A stretch of DNA of 64,000 nucleotides from Vitrella brassicaformis (GCA_001179505.1 CDMY01001036.1:62001-126000), one strand, 5' to 3'. Positions 1-12,543 are shown, counted from the stretch's first letter. Notes: generated from the sequence alone by a model not told the origin. Numbers and translations are program-made.

Positions 1-1236
1 CGATGGGTCCTTTCTTCACCTGAGCGGCACTGGCCCCAGTTCCACCAACGGGTCTTCGATGTACTGCTCCAAGGCGCAGGGAGTGTGGCACAACGTCGAC
101 AGATCTAAGCACTTGACACCCAACTGAAACACACACACACAAACCACAGAGACACCAACACGGACACACACACGGCTAATCTGAGTTGCCCTCTCCCCAT
201 CCATCCATCCATCCATCTCACTGAGGGTGCGATTGTGTGCAGCACGGCTGCAAAAGGGCCCAGCAGGGGGTGCATGGGCTTCCGCAGCATCTCCAGCTCA
301 GCAGGCCCACGAATTAGGGACCCGATCAGCACAGCAGACGAAAATGCTTCCGGCTCCTGCTCAGAACACAAAGCAAATATTTCGACTCTCACGCACGCGC
401 CAGCATACACACACGTGACATGCCCTAAATCTCACTTTCGCAAGCACATGTATGCCGATGAGTCCGCCCATGGAGTGAGCCAGCAGGTGGAATGGGGGCA
501 CATTTGCCCGCGGCTGCAGCTTGGCTGCACCGCTGTCACCATCACCAGAGGCCTCGGGAGGGACCACTCCCGGGCACCGGGATACATACCGGCTGCGGAC
601 TGCACACACGGGAAAGAAGGCAATCGATCTGAAGTGTGTCAGGCGGGACTGCGGTATGTTTACATACCTGTGTGGACGAGCAGCAGTACGTCCTCTACAA
701 GCCACTCATAGTTCCATAAGAGCCCCCGCCGGCCCCACGCACTGTCGGACTGCCCATGACCCATGTGGTCCTGCCATACAGCCATCCAGCCATCCAGCCA
801 TGGGCGGACGGACGGACACCAACCAACCATAGGTGAGGTGAATGACAGTGTGTAGACAGACGTGAGTGAGTGCCCCTTGATTGGATTGAGCCCGGTGGTT
901 TCGGTCTTTCTTTGCCAGCTCGCCCACCCACCAGTGCAAACACGTCGAGTCCCTGCTGCGTGAGAGCCGTAGCAACGTGCTCGTATCGCCCGCAGTGCTC
1001 AGCTACATACACACACAGACATGACACACACGCACACACACACACGCGCAATTAACGATGCAACCCCTGTCTTACTGCCAGCCTGCCAGCCTGCCTCACT
1101 CAGTACCGTATCCATGTATAATGAAGACGACGCCCTTGGCGAACCCATCCGACTCACCCACCACCCCCTGGGCTGGCCAGAACCTCGTGTGCAGCCACAA
1201 TCCCCTGGGTCGGGAGCCAGCCAAAGAAAGAAGCAT
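1..1236 (-). CDS. Monoglyceride lipase-like alpha/beta hydrolase (3' end off window)
   Basis: Serine hydrolase of the Hydrolase_4 (monoglyceride lipase/lysophospholipase) family, expected to cleave monoacylglycerols or lysophospholipids. Six phase-consistent exons: 1107-1236, 932-1002, 668-770, 436-599, 222-356 and 20-123, joined by GT-AG introns, giving about 235 residues so far. Exon 1 starts MLLSLAG and carries the first core strand and oxyanion region (VVFIIHGYG). Exon 2 has AEHCGRYEHVATAL, exon 3 the family hallmark DHMGHGQS, and exon 4 the nucleophile elbow HSMGG. Exon 6 ends in the conserved YIEDPLVELGPVPLR stretch. The catalytic Asp and His should lie beyond base 1. No signal peptide or membrane segment is evident. 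Family assignment is confident; the exact substrate is inferred. Confidence 0.88.
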
Positions 1237-2007
1237 TCAGTCGTGACAGAAAAGAGGTAGAGGTAGGTGCCCATCACACGTACTCTCTACGCTTCGGTGG
1301 GCCATTTACCTGCTGTTGACGATGAAGTGAGGCAACATCGTTCCCGGCACCGTTTGCCGTGATGACACCTGCCGGTGTTTCCTTCGCTTCCTCCACGCCG
1401 CAAACAGCCTCAGGAGCCGCCACACGCCCACAGATGCGCTGAGTACGATGAGTAGTTTGCGCCATAGCGGCCGCCTCGTCGGATGGATGAGTGCGACTTC
1501 AGATCTCGGACGTCTGGCTGCAGGGAGCGGATGGGTCAGGCCGTGTGATGCTTCTATCATTGGTTTTGGTCGCTTCCTGCATGGTGAGCTCGCAGCCAAG
1601 CTCGCATTGAAGAGGACCTCCTTTCCACATCTGGCTCAGCTGCTACGGGCGCTGTTGGTGCTTGCTGCAGTCGTTTTATTGAAGACCGCGTCAGCTGCGA
1701 TGGAGCGTCCCGTTCCCCTCCTCTCAGACGGCTCAGTTAGTGCCACAGCTTGACCGAGTGGGTGCTCCCATACTGCCTTGTGTCCTAGAATGCATGGAGC
1801 GAATGACCACCAGACGACATGGCCATGATCTGCATGTATGCGGCCGTCGTTCGCAGCGCATTGCATATCCTCCTCTCTGCTGCATCTGCCCTCTGCGTGC
1901 TGCGTGTTGCGTGTCCGGGTTGCATGTTAGGGTGCCTGTTTCATGTTGGACAGACCGACAGGGGACTTGGCCGTCAGGCCACCTAGGATGCTGCCTGAAA
2001 CCGCTGC

Positions 2008-2803
2008 ATGATCTGCGCTCGTATGGTCACTCTGCTGCTGTTTTGGGTTCTCACATCCTCGGCAATGCCGCCGGCCGTTGCCTTTCTCCCCTCGCACCGC
2101 ATCATGTCGCATCAGCCCTTTCACAGGCACCTGGTGCCGTCCGTTCAGCCTCTCGCCCAGCCACGGCAAAGAATATTTCAGCGGGTAGCCACCTGGCGCC
2201 ATGCTGAGGAAGGTCAAACGTCTGGACAGCTTGTGGGAGAGGCGTTGTGGGAGCGCCTTGTGGGGGAGAAGGATCTGATTATAGACGGCTGGCTTTACAC
2301 TTACCTGTCCACGATTGAGAAGGTCAACGCATTTGCCATCTTCGAAAACTTCGTGGCCAACGCGCTCGTCAACAGCGGCCTTCAAGACGGATGGACCTAC
2401 GAGTGAGTATGTGTGTGTGTGGTTAGATGCAGTCGGGCAGAAAGAAGCTTGAATGAAGGACTTGTGTGAGCGAGCACTCGTGTGTCCACTCTATGGAATG
2501 GTGTGTATCAATCAATGTGTGTAGGAATGTGATCTGCACGCCCCAGCTGGAGCAAATTGAGGCGCTGGGAGGGATCATCAACCATCGGAGCCTCGATCAG
2601 GTAAGCGGCTCTGCCTGCCTGCCTGCCTGACTGTTGATTCATCCGTGTGTGTAGGTGGGTGACCACACACTGCGTTTGATGGTCGACACACACCACAAGT
2701 GCTGCAAAGATGAGCGACACTTCGTCGACTTCTACCAGGACCTGTCCGAAGAACTCGCCAAACGTGAGCGGGCAGAAGCATCGCACACTGTCGTCAAATT
2801 CGC

Positions 2804-2840
<37 letters not shown>

Positions 2841-3185
2841 TGTGTGTATGTGGCGTTGGCCTTATTGCAACCTGCAGCTGAGTACGACTTGTGGGGCATT
2901 TGTCAGCCCATCTACATCAGAATGCCTCAGGACGACCTCTGCCGTGCCATGGTCAGCACGCACACACACTCACACAAACGGCCCCCTGCCGACTCGATTG
3001 CCTACGTGTGTCGTACGTATTTGTATGGCTTGTGCATTCACTCACTCACGCAGGAGATCATCATTGGGTCGATGGGCCTCGAGACATCCCGGAAGGACTT
3101 CCACGGGCCGATTGACAGACAAATGGAGCTATTCGAGCAAGACCGGCAGGCGAAACTCAAGAGGCTTGCTGAGCAGAAGATTTGA
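2008..3185 (+). CDS. Leader-bearing protein of unknown function, tandem copy A
   Basis: Five exons (2008-2402, 2525-2600, 2655-2763, 2878-2951, 3054-3185) give 261 residues. The start is hydrophobic (MVTLLLFWVL, residues 6-15) and is followed by PPAVAFLPSHR. This looks like a signal peptide ending before Phe, then a basic Ser/His/Arg-rich stretch, as in bipartite leaders to complex plastids; plastid targeting is inferred. The mature part has no motif I recognise. It contains a Cys/His patch (THHKCCKDERHF), YDLWGICQPIYIRMPQDDL, and a charged coiled-coil-like tail ending KLKRLAEQKI. The start at 2008 is the first in-frame ATG; 2023 (MVTLLL) is a good alternative. Copy B at 4224 conserves every splice site, which supports the model. 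Confidence 0.8.
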
Positions 3186-4223
3186 TGGGCAACATGGAAG
3201 CTGGCAGTCCATCCCACAGAGAGAGGGCGGGGGACTTATCAATCCACACACAAGTGCGCACCAGGGTTGTGCGTCGGTTGTGGTCTGCCCATTAGATCGT
3301 GTGTCTTGCCTGCGCTCGCTGTCCAATTGTCGCCTAGCGATGCGATGGAGGTGTACAATGAGCGTCTTTGCTGTCTGTCTTATTTGTCCTCAGCTTAATT
3401 TGTGAGGAATTAGCACTGTTAGATGTGGACCGATTCTCACCGCACCGGCAGATCGACCAGACCACTACCATGATGACATGACGGCCACGTTCACGTGCAG
3501 CCAGTGTATCGCGTCTCTACGTCATGTAGACATGCGATGAACGAATGGAGTGCGATATCGAGCCAATCAATCCGTCGCACACGCAAGGGCCCCCTCTCAA
3601 ATACACACACCGATAGAGTGTAGACACCCACCCGACACGAACGAGTAATGGATGGACAGACGGAGAGACACCTGGACTGGACAGCATTCGACCTAGATCA
3701 GCCTCCGATGCACACCCACACACACTCAGAGACGTTGTGCCATGCATGCGGCTGAGAAAACTTCCGAAGGGGAACAGAAAGCTGTCAGAATAGGTGGAGA
3801 GTCGGTGAGAATGGTCAATGCAAGGTAAGGTCTATGGATTTTGTGGAAAGTCCACGTAAAACATGTAGTATGCGTCGACGAGTGTCCAACGAGAGACTCA
3901 ACTGCAGTGTCTCCCGGGAGCGGATCGTCGGTCGAACCCTAGACCGTAAACCACGGACTTTTGCACTCCTCCGAGAGAGCTTCAAGCTCGCATTGAAGAG
4001 AAGGGCATTTTCGGATCTGATGCTCATTCTCCGCTGCTACGGGCGCTGTTGACGCTTACTGCAGCCGTTTCATTGAAGAGTGCGTCAGCTGCGATGGAGC
4101 GTCCCATTCAACTTCCCCTTCTCTCAGACGGCTCAGTTGGTCACACAGCTTGACCGAGTGGGTGCTCTCACACAAGCTTGCCTTGTGTCCTAGAATGCAT
4201 GGAGCGAATGACCACCAGACGAC

Positions 4224-5392
4224 ATGGAAATGATCTTGCTGACTGTTGGTAGCCTCCTGCTCATCTCGGCAGTGCCGCCGGCCGTTGCCTTTCTCCCCTC
4301 GCACCGCATCATGTCGCATCAGCCCTCTCACAGGCACCTGGTGCCGTCCGTTCAGCCTCTCGCCCAGCCACGGCAAAGAATATTTCAGCGTGCAGCGGCC
4401 AGCCGACGCCATGCGGTCCAAAAGCGTCAAACGTCTGGGCAGCTCTGGCAGCTGAGGAAGGTGCAGGCGTCGTATGAGCGCCTTGTGGGAGAGAAGGATG
4501 TGATTATAGACGCCTGGGTCTACCAGTACCTGTCCACGATCGAGAGGGTCATCGCGTTCGGCATCTTCGACAGCTTTGTGGCCAACGCGCTCGTCAACAG
4601 CGGCCTTCAAGACGGATGGACCTACGAGTGAGAATGTGTGTGTGTGGTTAGATGCAGTCGGGCAGAAAGAAAGAAGCTTGAATGAATGACCCGTGTGAGC
4701 GAGCACTCGTATGTCCACTCTATGGTATGGTGTTTATCAATGTGTGTAGGAATGTGATCTGCACGCCCCAGGTAGAGCAAATTGAGGCGCTGGGAGGCAT
4801 CATCAACCATCGGAGCCTCGATCAGGTAAGCGACTCTGCCTGCCTGCCTGCCTGTTGGTTCATCCGTGTGTGCAGGTGGGTGACCACAAGCTGCGTTTGA
4901 TGGTCGATACACACCACCAGTGCTGCAAAGATGAGCGACACTTCGTCGAGTTCTACCAGGACTTGTCCGAAGAACTCGCCAAGCGTGAGCGGGCAGAAGC
5001 ATCGCACACTGTCGTCGAATTCGTCTCTCTCTCTCTCTCTCTCTGTGTGTCTGTGTGTGTGTGTGTGTGGCGTTGGCCTTATTGCACCAGCTGAGTACGA
5101 CTTGTGGGGCATTTGTCAGCCCATCTACATCAGAATGCCTCAGGACGACCTCTGCCGTGCCATGGTCAGTACACACACACTCACACAAACGGCCCCCTGC
5201 CGATTCGATTGCCCACGTGTGTCGTGTGTATTTGTATGGGGTGTGCATTCACTCACTTAGGAGACCATCATCGGGTCGATGGGCCTCGAGACATCCCGGA
5301 AGGACTTCCACGGGCCGATTGACAGACAAATGGAGCTATTCGAGCAAGAACGGCAGGCGAAACTCAAGACGCTTGCCGAGCAGAAAATCTGA
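4224..5392 (+). CDS. Leader-bearing protein of unknown function, tandem copy B
   Basis: Paralogue of the 2008-3185 gene, with five exons (4224-4627, 4750-4825, 4876-4984, 5091-5164, 5261-5392) and 264 residues. Exons 2-5 match copy A in length to the base. The leader differs at its start (MEMILLTVGSLLLISAV) but keeps PPAVAFLPSHR, so the targeting region is conserved while the extreme N terminus has diverged. Copy B has a short insertion (about residues 60-75, rich in Gln/Lys/Arg). The core and the KLKTLAEQKI tail are nearly identical to copy A. Function is unknown. The matched reading frames argue that both copies are functional. Confidence 0.8.
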
Positions 5393-7200
5393 TGGGCAGC
5401 ATAAACGCTGGCAGCCCATCCCACACAGAGAGAGAGGGCGGGGGACTCATCAATCCACACACAAGTGCGCACCAGGGTTGTGCGTCGGTTGTGGTCTGTC
5501 CATTAGATCGTGTGTTGCCTGCGCTCGCTGTCCAATTGTCGCCTGGCAATGCGATGGAGGTGTAGAATGAGCGTCTTTGCTGTCTGTCTTATTTATGCTC
5601 AGTTTGATTTGTGAGCAATTAGTGTTAGACGTGGACCGATTCTCACCGGCAGATCGACCAGACCACTACCATGATGACATGACCTGCACGTGCAGCGAGT
5701 GTGTCGCGTCTCTACGTCATGTAGACATGCGATGAATGAATGGAGTGCGATATCGATCCGTCGCACTCACACACGCAAGGGCCCCCTCTCAAATACACAC
5801 ACCGATAGTGTAGACACCCACCCGACACGGACGAGTAATGGATGGACAGACGGAGAGACACCTGGACTGGACAGCATTCGAACTAGATCAGCCTCCGATG
5901 CACAGCCACACACTCAGAGATGATGTGCCATGTGTACGTGTGTGGGAAGGGTCCAGTTGACACCTCTCTCTCTGTCATATCAGTCACCAAAGCTTCCTTC
6001 ATCCCTCAAACAAAGGTGGCATAGGCAGGCAGGCCAACACCACGCAGCACACGAATGGGAAATGGGATCGACACTTGCGGGTGCACTGGCCAGGTAGCCA
6101 TGCACCCGACTGCAGAAACGAAAAATACATACAGCAGGAGATCCACATGAGATACACACACACACACACGTGGCAGGGGTGTGTGCGCGTCTGCCTGTCC
6201 ATGCGATGCGATGCGATGAGAGAGCGATCGGCCATCAAATCCATGCCTTGAAAAAAGGCGCATTACACCTGACGCGACATGCGACACGAACACCACATGA
6301 GTGTGAGTGGAGTGGGCGGTGAGTGCGATCGACAAAGCTCGATGCGGGTGTGCGTGTGGGGGGCATACCTACCAGAGAACATGCCCGCCCCGCCCCGCCA
6401 GCGGACACACCAAAGATCGACAAGCTGACAGACAGACAGACAGACGGACAGCAGCCACGGAGTGACCTGACTGACCTGCCTGACCTGTCAGTGATAAAAA
6501 GACAGACATCACATCCCATCCCATCACCGACGCATAAAGTCACCAGAGGGGCCCACCCACCCTGATATGCAATGGAGTGAATGCCCGCCAGCCCGCCCGC
6601 CCGCCCGCCCGCCCGCCAGGCCAGCCACCTTTCCGTCAAAGTGGCGAGCGACGAGTACGAGTGCACACACACATCGCACGGCATCATCGGTTTTTGTTGT
6701 GGCTGCTCTAGTCCTGTCTGTCCCCCAAGGCTTTTGTTGTCATCTGAGCAGACCACTGTCAACGGTCAGACTACCCCTGCTGCATCAGGGAGCACCTAAG
6801 CGTCGATCATGGCGTAGCTAGACGACAACAAAGAGGGGAGACAGGCGGCTTGAGGCAGAGGTCACATATGGCCGGCCATCCATCCATCCATCCATCCACT
6901 CCTCGCCGCTCACCCTTTCGCATACACACAGCCAGGTGCTACCCATATGTATAATTGTGATGCTGCTTCCTTCCTTCTCTCTCTCTATCGACATGGCCGC
7001 CGCCAACACACACACACAGACAGACAGACAGACAGCCGAGTATAGGTCGAGGTAGTGGTAGCATACATAGGCTGTAGCTATTGACACCTATATGGTGAAG
7101 GGAAGATCCCTCGCAAACACTCGCTTCTTTCACCGTCGCCCTCGCCCATACCCTCGCTCCAACAAATGCGCCAACGTAGTCAGTAGTTAGTGATGTAAAC

Positions 7201-7258
7201 CCTCTCTCTCTCTCTCTCTCTCTCTCGGAATGGCAGCATCTCTCTCTCTCTCTCACTC
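7201..7258. repeat. (TC)n microsatellite
   Basis: Two runs of TC dinucleotides, about 28 and 18 bases long, separated by GGAATGGCAGCA. No gene context was recognised. Confidence 0.9.
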
Positions 7259-7794
7259 TCATTTCACAAATATCAGTACGCACACACAGATCGATGCGCA
7301 AAATACAACACGGATATCCACAGAGGAGAGGCACTGGCGACTGTGATACATATATTACGGCGGCCCACCGGACACGCCCACAAGCGCATCCACGCAGCCA
7401 CACCACACCCTGGCCCTTCAAAACACCGCACACACACGCAATACACATCCATACACATACACACACACACATGTATATCAAGATGCGCAAAACGGACGGC
7501 ACACGCAGCCACAGGGGTTTCAACGAGTGAGTGGGTCAGTGGGCGAGGGCAGCGCCCACTACGCACACGAAATTCCTGTGCGAATTACATACACACATGG
7601 CGTTCCCTCATCCGCTCCAGACACTCACCCACCCGACCATCCCATCCACTGCCTGCCTCACCGAACCGACCCACTCTCTCACCCACCCCACACACACACA
7701 CACATATATGTATATATATATATATATGTCAACAGACAGATAGATACCCACTGGTCGGTCACTCAGTCAGTCAGCCAAAAGGAGGGACGCTTAA

Positions 7795-7845
7795 ATACAC
7801 ACACACACACACACTCACACACATACACACATACACACATATACC
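7795..7845. repeat. (CA)n microsatellite
   Basis: Long CA run broken by TCACACACA and repeated ATACACAC units, the longest pure dinucleotide tract of the non-genic block. Confidence 0.9.
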
Positions 7846-8126
7846 TGAGAGCGAACCGAGCGAGTAAATCAATCCCTCTGTCTTGTGACTAGAATGATCC
7901 CTCTCAGCAGACAGACAGACAGTGAGACAGACAGACAGCCAGACGGTGAGTGGATGAATGACACACCCATTTCCCCCAGCCCCTCCCCCATCCCTCCCCC
8001 CTCCCCCCCTTTGTGAATTGTCACGGCAAGGATCCCTCCCGAGATCGCCTGCCGCGAGTCATATGACGACATTCATATGAATCGGTCGGCATGAGAAGCA
8101 GCCGGACATGGAGGCAAAACAGACAA

Positions 8127-8196
8127 GACAGGCAGCCGGACAGACAGACAGACAGGCAGCCGGCCAGACAGACAGGCAGCCGGCCAGACAGACAGT
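8127..8196. repeat. Minisatellite with a ~20 bp GGCAGCCGG(C/A)CAGACAGACA unit
   Basis: Roughly three head-to-tail copies of a unit made of GGCAGCCGG followed by (CAGA)n, with small length differences between copies. Confidence 0.8.
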
Positions 8197-8554
8197 GAGG
8201 CGGATGGTGAAGTGGAGAACAGAGGAAGCAGATGTCACCATTGTGGGCTCAAAAATCCCTGAGGTGTGCATTGTAGACAGACAGATGGAACGAAAGACAG
8301 ACAGGAAGGATGCGGGCGGGCAGGCAGGCGGGCAGGCAGGCGGGCAGCCGAGCGAAGAGAAAACTGCCGTCCGCCCGCCCGCCAGGGACAAATCTCTCTC
8401 ACACTAACTAGTGCATCCTTGCATGTGAAGTGCAAACAAACATCTCTCTCAAAGTCAAATCTCTCTCCCATCTCTCTCGCTCTCTCTCAGATCTCTCTCA
8501 TCCCTCACACACACGCAATACCTAGCCACCCAGCCCCCCCCCCCCCCCCCCCGC

Positions 8555-8854
8555 NNNNNNNNNNNNNNNNNNNNNNNNNNNNNNNNNNNNNNNNNNNNNN
8601 NNNNNNNNNNNNNNNNNNNNNNNNNNNNNNNNNNNNNNNNNNNNNNNNNNNNNNNNNNNNNNNNNNNNNNNNNNNNNNNNNNNNNNNNNNNNNNNNNNNN
8701 NNNNNNNNNNNNNNNNNNNNNNNNNNNNNNNNNNNNNNNNNNNNNNNNNNNNNNNNNNNNNNNNNNNNNNNNNNNNNNNNNNNNNNNNNNNNNNNNNNNN
8801 NNNNNNNNNNNNNNNNNNNNNNNNNNNNNNNNNNNNNNNNNNNNNNNNNNNNNN
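8555..8854. other. Assembly gap (300 N)
   Basis: Exactly 300 N, bordered by poly-C on both sides (about 8534-8552 and 8855-8860). The fixed length suggests a placeholder gap opened by a homopolymer that could not be sequenced. Confidence 0.98.
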
Positions 8855-9027
8855 CCCCCCGCTGCCCATACATACCAACTGCAATCGACCTCTCTGCGCG
8901 TGAGTCACCCATCATATACCGGTCAGAACCCCCAAATCGCTACCTGGCTAGCTACCAATCGCTCGCTACCTTCACAGCCCATCCATCGATCCATGTGCTC
9001 GGCGGGCGAGCAGGTCACTCAGGTCAC

Positions 9028-10153
9028 TCACTCTGTGTATCGGCTGGGCTGTGCCGCCTTGAGCTGCTCGCTCACGCCCTCCTCCCTGGCACGGTCGGCC
9101 ACCAGCGACAGCAGTGGCGGCACGGGCATGGGGATGGCAGGGAACGACACTGGGGTCGCCGTCACGGAGGAGCCGTCAACACACAGGGAGGGGAAGCCCA
9201 CCGATGCCATGGAGGCGGCGGCGGGCCCAGTCATCGGCGCCGGCGACAGGGGTGGGGAGAGGGGGAATGCGCCGTCCACACACGTGATGGGAATGATCGG
9301 GGTCAGGGGCAGCTGCAGGCTCATGAAGGTGCTGGTGCCGGTGGTGACGCCGCCCTCGTGTTGGCGGCCGATGTGCTGCGGGTGTGGCGTCCCGTCAGCT
9401 GGTGTGGCCGTGAGTGCCGGCGACAGGATGAGGCCGCCGCCGTCGACAAAGCTGGAGCGGCTGGATGGCGTCACGCTCACCGCCCCCTCGCCGATGGCCA
9501 CGAATGGCGGCAGTGGCACCGCACTGAGGTCCACGCCCCCACCCATCCCGCCGTCCATGTGTCGCAGCATGTCCACGTCAAAGGTGTGTGGGGGATGGCG
9601 TGGCGTCTTGGGGTGGGTGATGGGTGTGCCGACCAAGGGCGTGAGTGTGCGGCGGGTGATGGCGCGGCTCGCTGTGGCCGAGTCCCCTAGCAGTGGGTAC
9701 GCGCGCGGCGGGCGAGGGGTCGAGGATGGCTCATGTGCCAGCAGCTCGGGGTGGTACTTCTTGACATCTTTGAACCCTGACAGACAGATAGACAGACAGA
9801 CAGACAGAAGAGAGTGTGTGGTGATGCGATACGTGTGTGTGGTAGGTACCGTACCGTGTGCGAATCTGCAGCGGTCCCCCAGGCTACATGACCCCTTCTT
9901 CCACTTCTGACATATCTGCACAACCAACACACATACAGCCCTGGGCGGATCCATCGACGCGCAGGCCTCCTTGGCTGGTTGTGGCATGACTGACTACGTA
10001 ACGTACCTGTGTCTTGTACAGTTCGGGTGTACTTCTGAGTTCGCTCTCGTGGTGGGCGAACCTGCAGTTGCGATCCGTGCAGCTGCCGCTCTCACGGAAG
10101 GCCTTGCACATCGTGGTCTTGCTCAGGTCAGGCAACGAACGCATCTCGGAACG

Positions 10154-10191
<38 letters not shown>

Positions 10192-10566
10192 GCATGACGC
10201 CCATACCGCCTCCCTCACCCCCTCACCCACCCCTCCGTCCGTCCACTCCTCCCCTCTGTGTGCACTGCAGTGACTGTATGTCGGTGGGTGGCTTACGCTA
10301 TGTGCGTAGTTGCAGTTGTCCCCCTTGGCACACCTCCCGTTGATGTACATGTTGCACATCTTGGTCTGAACACACAAACACACAAACACACAAATACAGC
10401 TACACAAGGTGAGCGTTGTCCGCTGGATGGACGGCGTGGCCGCCCTTTCGCCAGGTGCGCTGACCTTGATCATGCGCTGCACCAGCGACGCTGGGAACCG
10501 CGCAAGCTTGGTGTCAGGCGTCGTGGGGCTCGATGGTGGCGGGGTGTTTGGGCTACTCTCGGTCAT
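9028..10566 (-). CDS. Triple CCCH-type zinc-finger protein
   Basis: Five exons (10465-10566, 10297-10365, 10007-10153, 9855-9915, 9028-9776) give 375 residues. Exons 2, 3 and 4 each encode one CCCH finger: CNMYINGRCAKGDNCNYAH, CKAFRESGSCTDRNCRFAH and CQKWKKGSCSLGDRCRFAH. All are C-x8-C-x5-C-x3-H, the spacing of RNA-binding Tis11/TTP-like fingers. A Pro/Ser/Thr-rich N terminus precedes the fingers, and a ~250-residue low-complexity tail rich in Pro, Ser, Thr and Gly follows. The expected role is mRNA binding and post-transcriptional control, by family. The start is placed at ATG 10566 (MTESSPN); the frame stays open to an upstream ATG at 10845, so an N-terminal extension is possible. It diverges from the 11064 gene. 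Confidence 0.9.
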
Positions 10567-11063
10567 GACGGCAGGCGGGAAGACGCGGCAAACAGACGGT
10601 GCAAGGCAAGATGCCCTCGCGTGTGGTGTCTGGCGAGGCTGCTGCAGCGATGGATGGTGGCGGGTGTATTGTATTCCTGCAGAGTAGGGCGGGGCACGAC
10701 GGACGGGTGTAGGTGTCGTCGCGACGTGCAGGGTAGGGCAAGACAGCTCGGTAGACAGAATGGATCTTCGGTAGCTAGGCCCTGCGAACGCACCCGTGCG
10801 AAGGGCGAAATAGGAGAGGAGTGTTAGCGCGTTCTGAGCTTCCACCTGTTTCGCGTTTCCCTATCATGTTTGAGCTCGCAGATAGGAAAACTTCAGCACT
10901 TTTGAGGGTCCGGAATATCACGCTCGGTGTAGCTGACCGTTCTGCCCCTTTCGGCCACTGCAAAGGGCGTTTCCACTCGTGACACCGTCTCGGGACGCCC
11001 CTGTTTCCAAACGCCGTCCTGTGTTGCTCTCTGCGTTGAGCGCTCTGGCATCGTAATCGTAGC
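10567..11063. promoter_or_regulatory. Divergent promoter interval between CCCH gene and the 11064 gene
   Basis: 497 bp separates the opposing start codons. I see no clear TATA box. If the upstream ATG at 10845 is used for the CCCH gene, the interval shrinks to about 220 bp. Confidence 0.5.
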
Positions 11064-12543
11064 ATGGAGACCCTCCCCCAGGAGAAGCCCGAAGAGATCG
11101 ATATCGATGACGTTGAGGAGTTATCAAAGGTAAGAAAATGCCGGTTCCACTGTGCGTGAGGACCATCATATGCGCATCTCACGCCATGCCCCATGCCATC
11201 CAGGACTGTGCCCGTTTGCACTGTGTTGTGGCTGTGTGTGTGCATGCAACGCAATGCAGGACGAGTTTCTGTGGCGGTCGTTTGAGAGTTACGTGACGGT
11301 CAAGGAGTTGTCGCTGCGCGGCACTCTCGAGGACAACAAGGAGCAGGAACAGCCCATGGATAAGACGGTGAGTGAGAAGGGCAGAGGGACGGGTGAGTGA
11401 AAGGCAGGCACTCGGAGGCCGTTGTGGGTCGTGTGTATGTGTGGTGCAGGCTGACCGTCGTCGGTATGAGATTCAGGACCGCATTGAGCTGACGGGACCG
11501 GTGGGCACAGGACGTCTGTGTGTATGGTGGATGGATGGATGGCTGAAGGCACGTGCTCTTCATGTGTGTGTGTGTGCGCAGATGCCCACGGCCTCGCTGT
11601 ATCAGATGTGCAAGAACAGGGATACCAAGTGAGTCTGTAACAGCACTTGAGACAGCAAAGGAGGGAGGCAGGGGCAGCGTCACGTCACAGCTCTGATGGA
11701 TGGATGGATGGATGGATGGTCTCTCTGCCCGTCCCGTCTGCATGTGTGTGTTTGTGTGCTGTGTGTGTGTTTGTTTGGTCGTTCCTTCAGGGAGTATGGT
11801 TGGTGCTTGATGCAGGAGGGCCCTTTGCGCATCACACGGCTCGACACATGGTGGGTACCCATACACACATCACATCAAGAAACACACACACACACACACA
11901 CACACATACACATACACACGTGTTCTTTCCCTGCGCTGCATGTGCCTCTGTGATGTGTCAGTTTCGTGTTGGCGGTGACGGCGCCCCCCCGGGCCACACT
12001 GCGTTCGGGGCCGATCCACTGCAGGTCGGCCAGCGGTGAGGCGCAGATAGTGTTCAAGACGGGCGAGAGGTACGACGCCTGGAGCAAGAGCAACCACCTG
12101 TTCATCCAAAACACCACCGCCGACGACTCAAAGGTAGGTCCCATACACTCTCTCTGCCTCCGTGGACGGCTGTGTGTGTATGTGTGTATGTGTGTGTATG
12201 TGTGTGTATGTGTGTTCATTCAGTGGAACCGTGAGCTGTATTCGCTGCGGGTGCACGACGTGGAGCACCACGAGTATTTCACCAAGGTGGTGCAGGAGAT
12301 CATCGACGACGTGCACACCCTGGTGCCGCCCACCCTCGTGCCCCTGCCGCCCCTCGAGCTGCCCCTGCCGCCCCCACTCCCCGGACGACGGCCCGTCGCA
12401 TCATACAGCTGCGTGGGAGCCATCGGCAACACATACTCGTGAGCGACCATGGGAGGGAGGGAGGGAGGGAGGGAGGATGCCATCAATAATGGCATCTGTG
12501 TCGTGTGTTTGGGTGTCTGTGCAGGGAGGGGATTGACACGTGA
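11064..12543 (+). CDS. Protein of unknown function, eight exons
   Basis: Exons 11064-11129, 11260-11367, 11450-11500, 11582-11628, 11791-11850, 11962-12133, 12224-12438 and 12525-12543 join in phase to 245 residues. The N terminus is acidic (METLPQEKPEEIDIDDVEEL). A central part follows with EYGWCLMQEGPLRITRLDT and GEAQIVFKTGERYDAWSKS. Next come a helix-like stretch (HHEYFTKVVQEIIDDVHTL) and a proline-rich patch (LVPPTLVPLPPLELPLPPPL). I do not recognise the family. No signal peptide or membrane span is evident. The last coding exon is only 19 bp. Introns carry (TG)n tracts before their acceptors, and one (11851-11961) has a long (CA)n tract after the donor. Confidence 0.75.

Larger units (their letters stand above)
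1590..5930. repeat. Tandem segmental duplication (units ~1590-3745 and ~3985-5930)
   Basis: Two head-to-tail units of about 2 kb align almost throughout. Each has an upstream block (GCTCGCATTGAAGAG... to a shared GACGACATGG), a five-exon gene, and 3' flank (from GATGGGCA through the shared TCGACCAGACCACTACCATG stretch to the repeated GGATGGACAGACGGAGAG). All four introns and the exon sizes are conserved. Unit A carries about 165 extra bases between the shared upstream block and its start codon. About 240 bp of unique sequence separates the units. Confidence 0.9.
5931..9027. other. Simple-repeat-rich stretch with no supportable gene
   Basis: I found no exon chain here that keeps phase. The stretch holds (CA)n, (CAGA)n, (GGAT)n, (CCCG)n (about 6594-6617), (TC)n (about 7201-7228 and 7240-7258), a (TA)n patch (about 7708-7727) and a 300-N gap. 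Short minus-strand ORFs around 5990-6340 and 6640-6800 have splice-like borders and might be 3' exons of an unrecognised gene, but none shows a known motif. CA, not TG, is the dominant repeat on the plus strand from 6150 to 7870; elsewhere in this window that pattern marks minus-strand introns. Confidence 0.5.

Noticed and set aside
1448-1753. 101-residue plus-strand ORF upstream of the duplicated gene
   Set aside because: The equivalent region of the second unit (about 3980-4160) does not preserve the frame, so it is probably non-coding flank.
7600-7870. Dense short (CA)n-rich and spaced repeats resembling a CRISPR-like array
   Set aside because: Units are simple dinucleotide and tetranucleotide microsatellites without constant-length unique spacers, in a eukaryotic intron-rich context.
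8266-9690. 474-residue plus-strand ORF crossing the N gap
   Set aside because: It is open only because N translates as X; both flanks are low-complexity or antisense to the CCCH gene's last exon.
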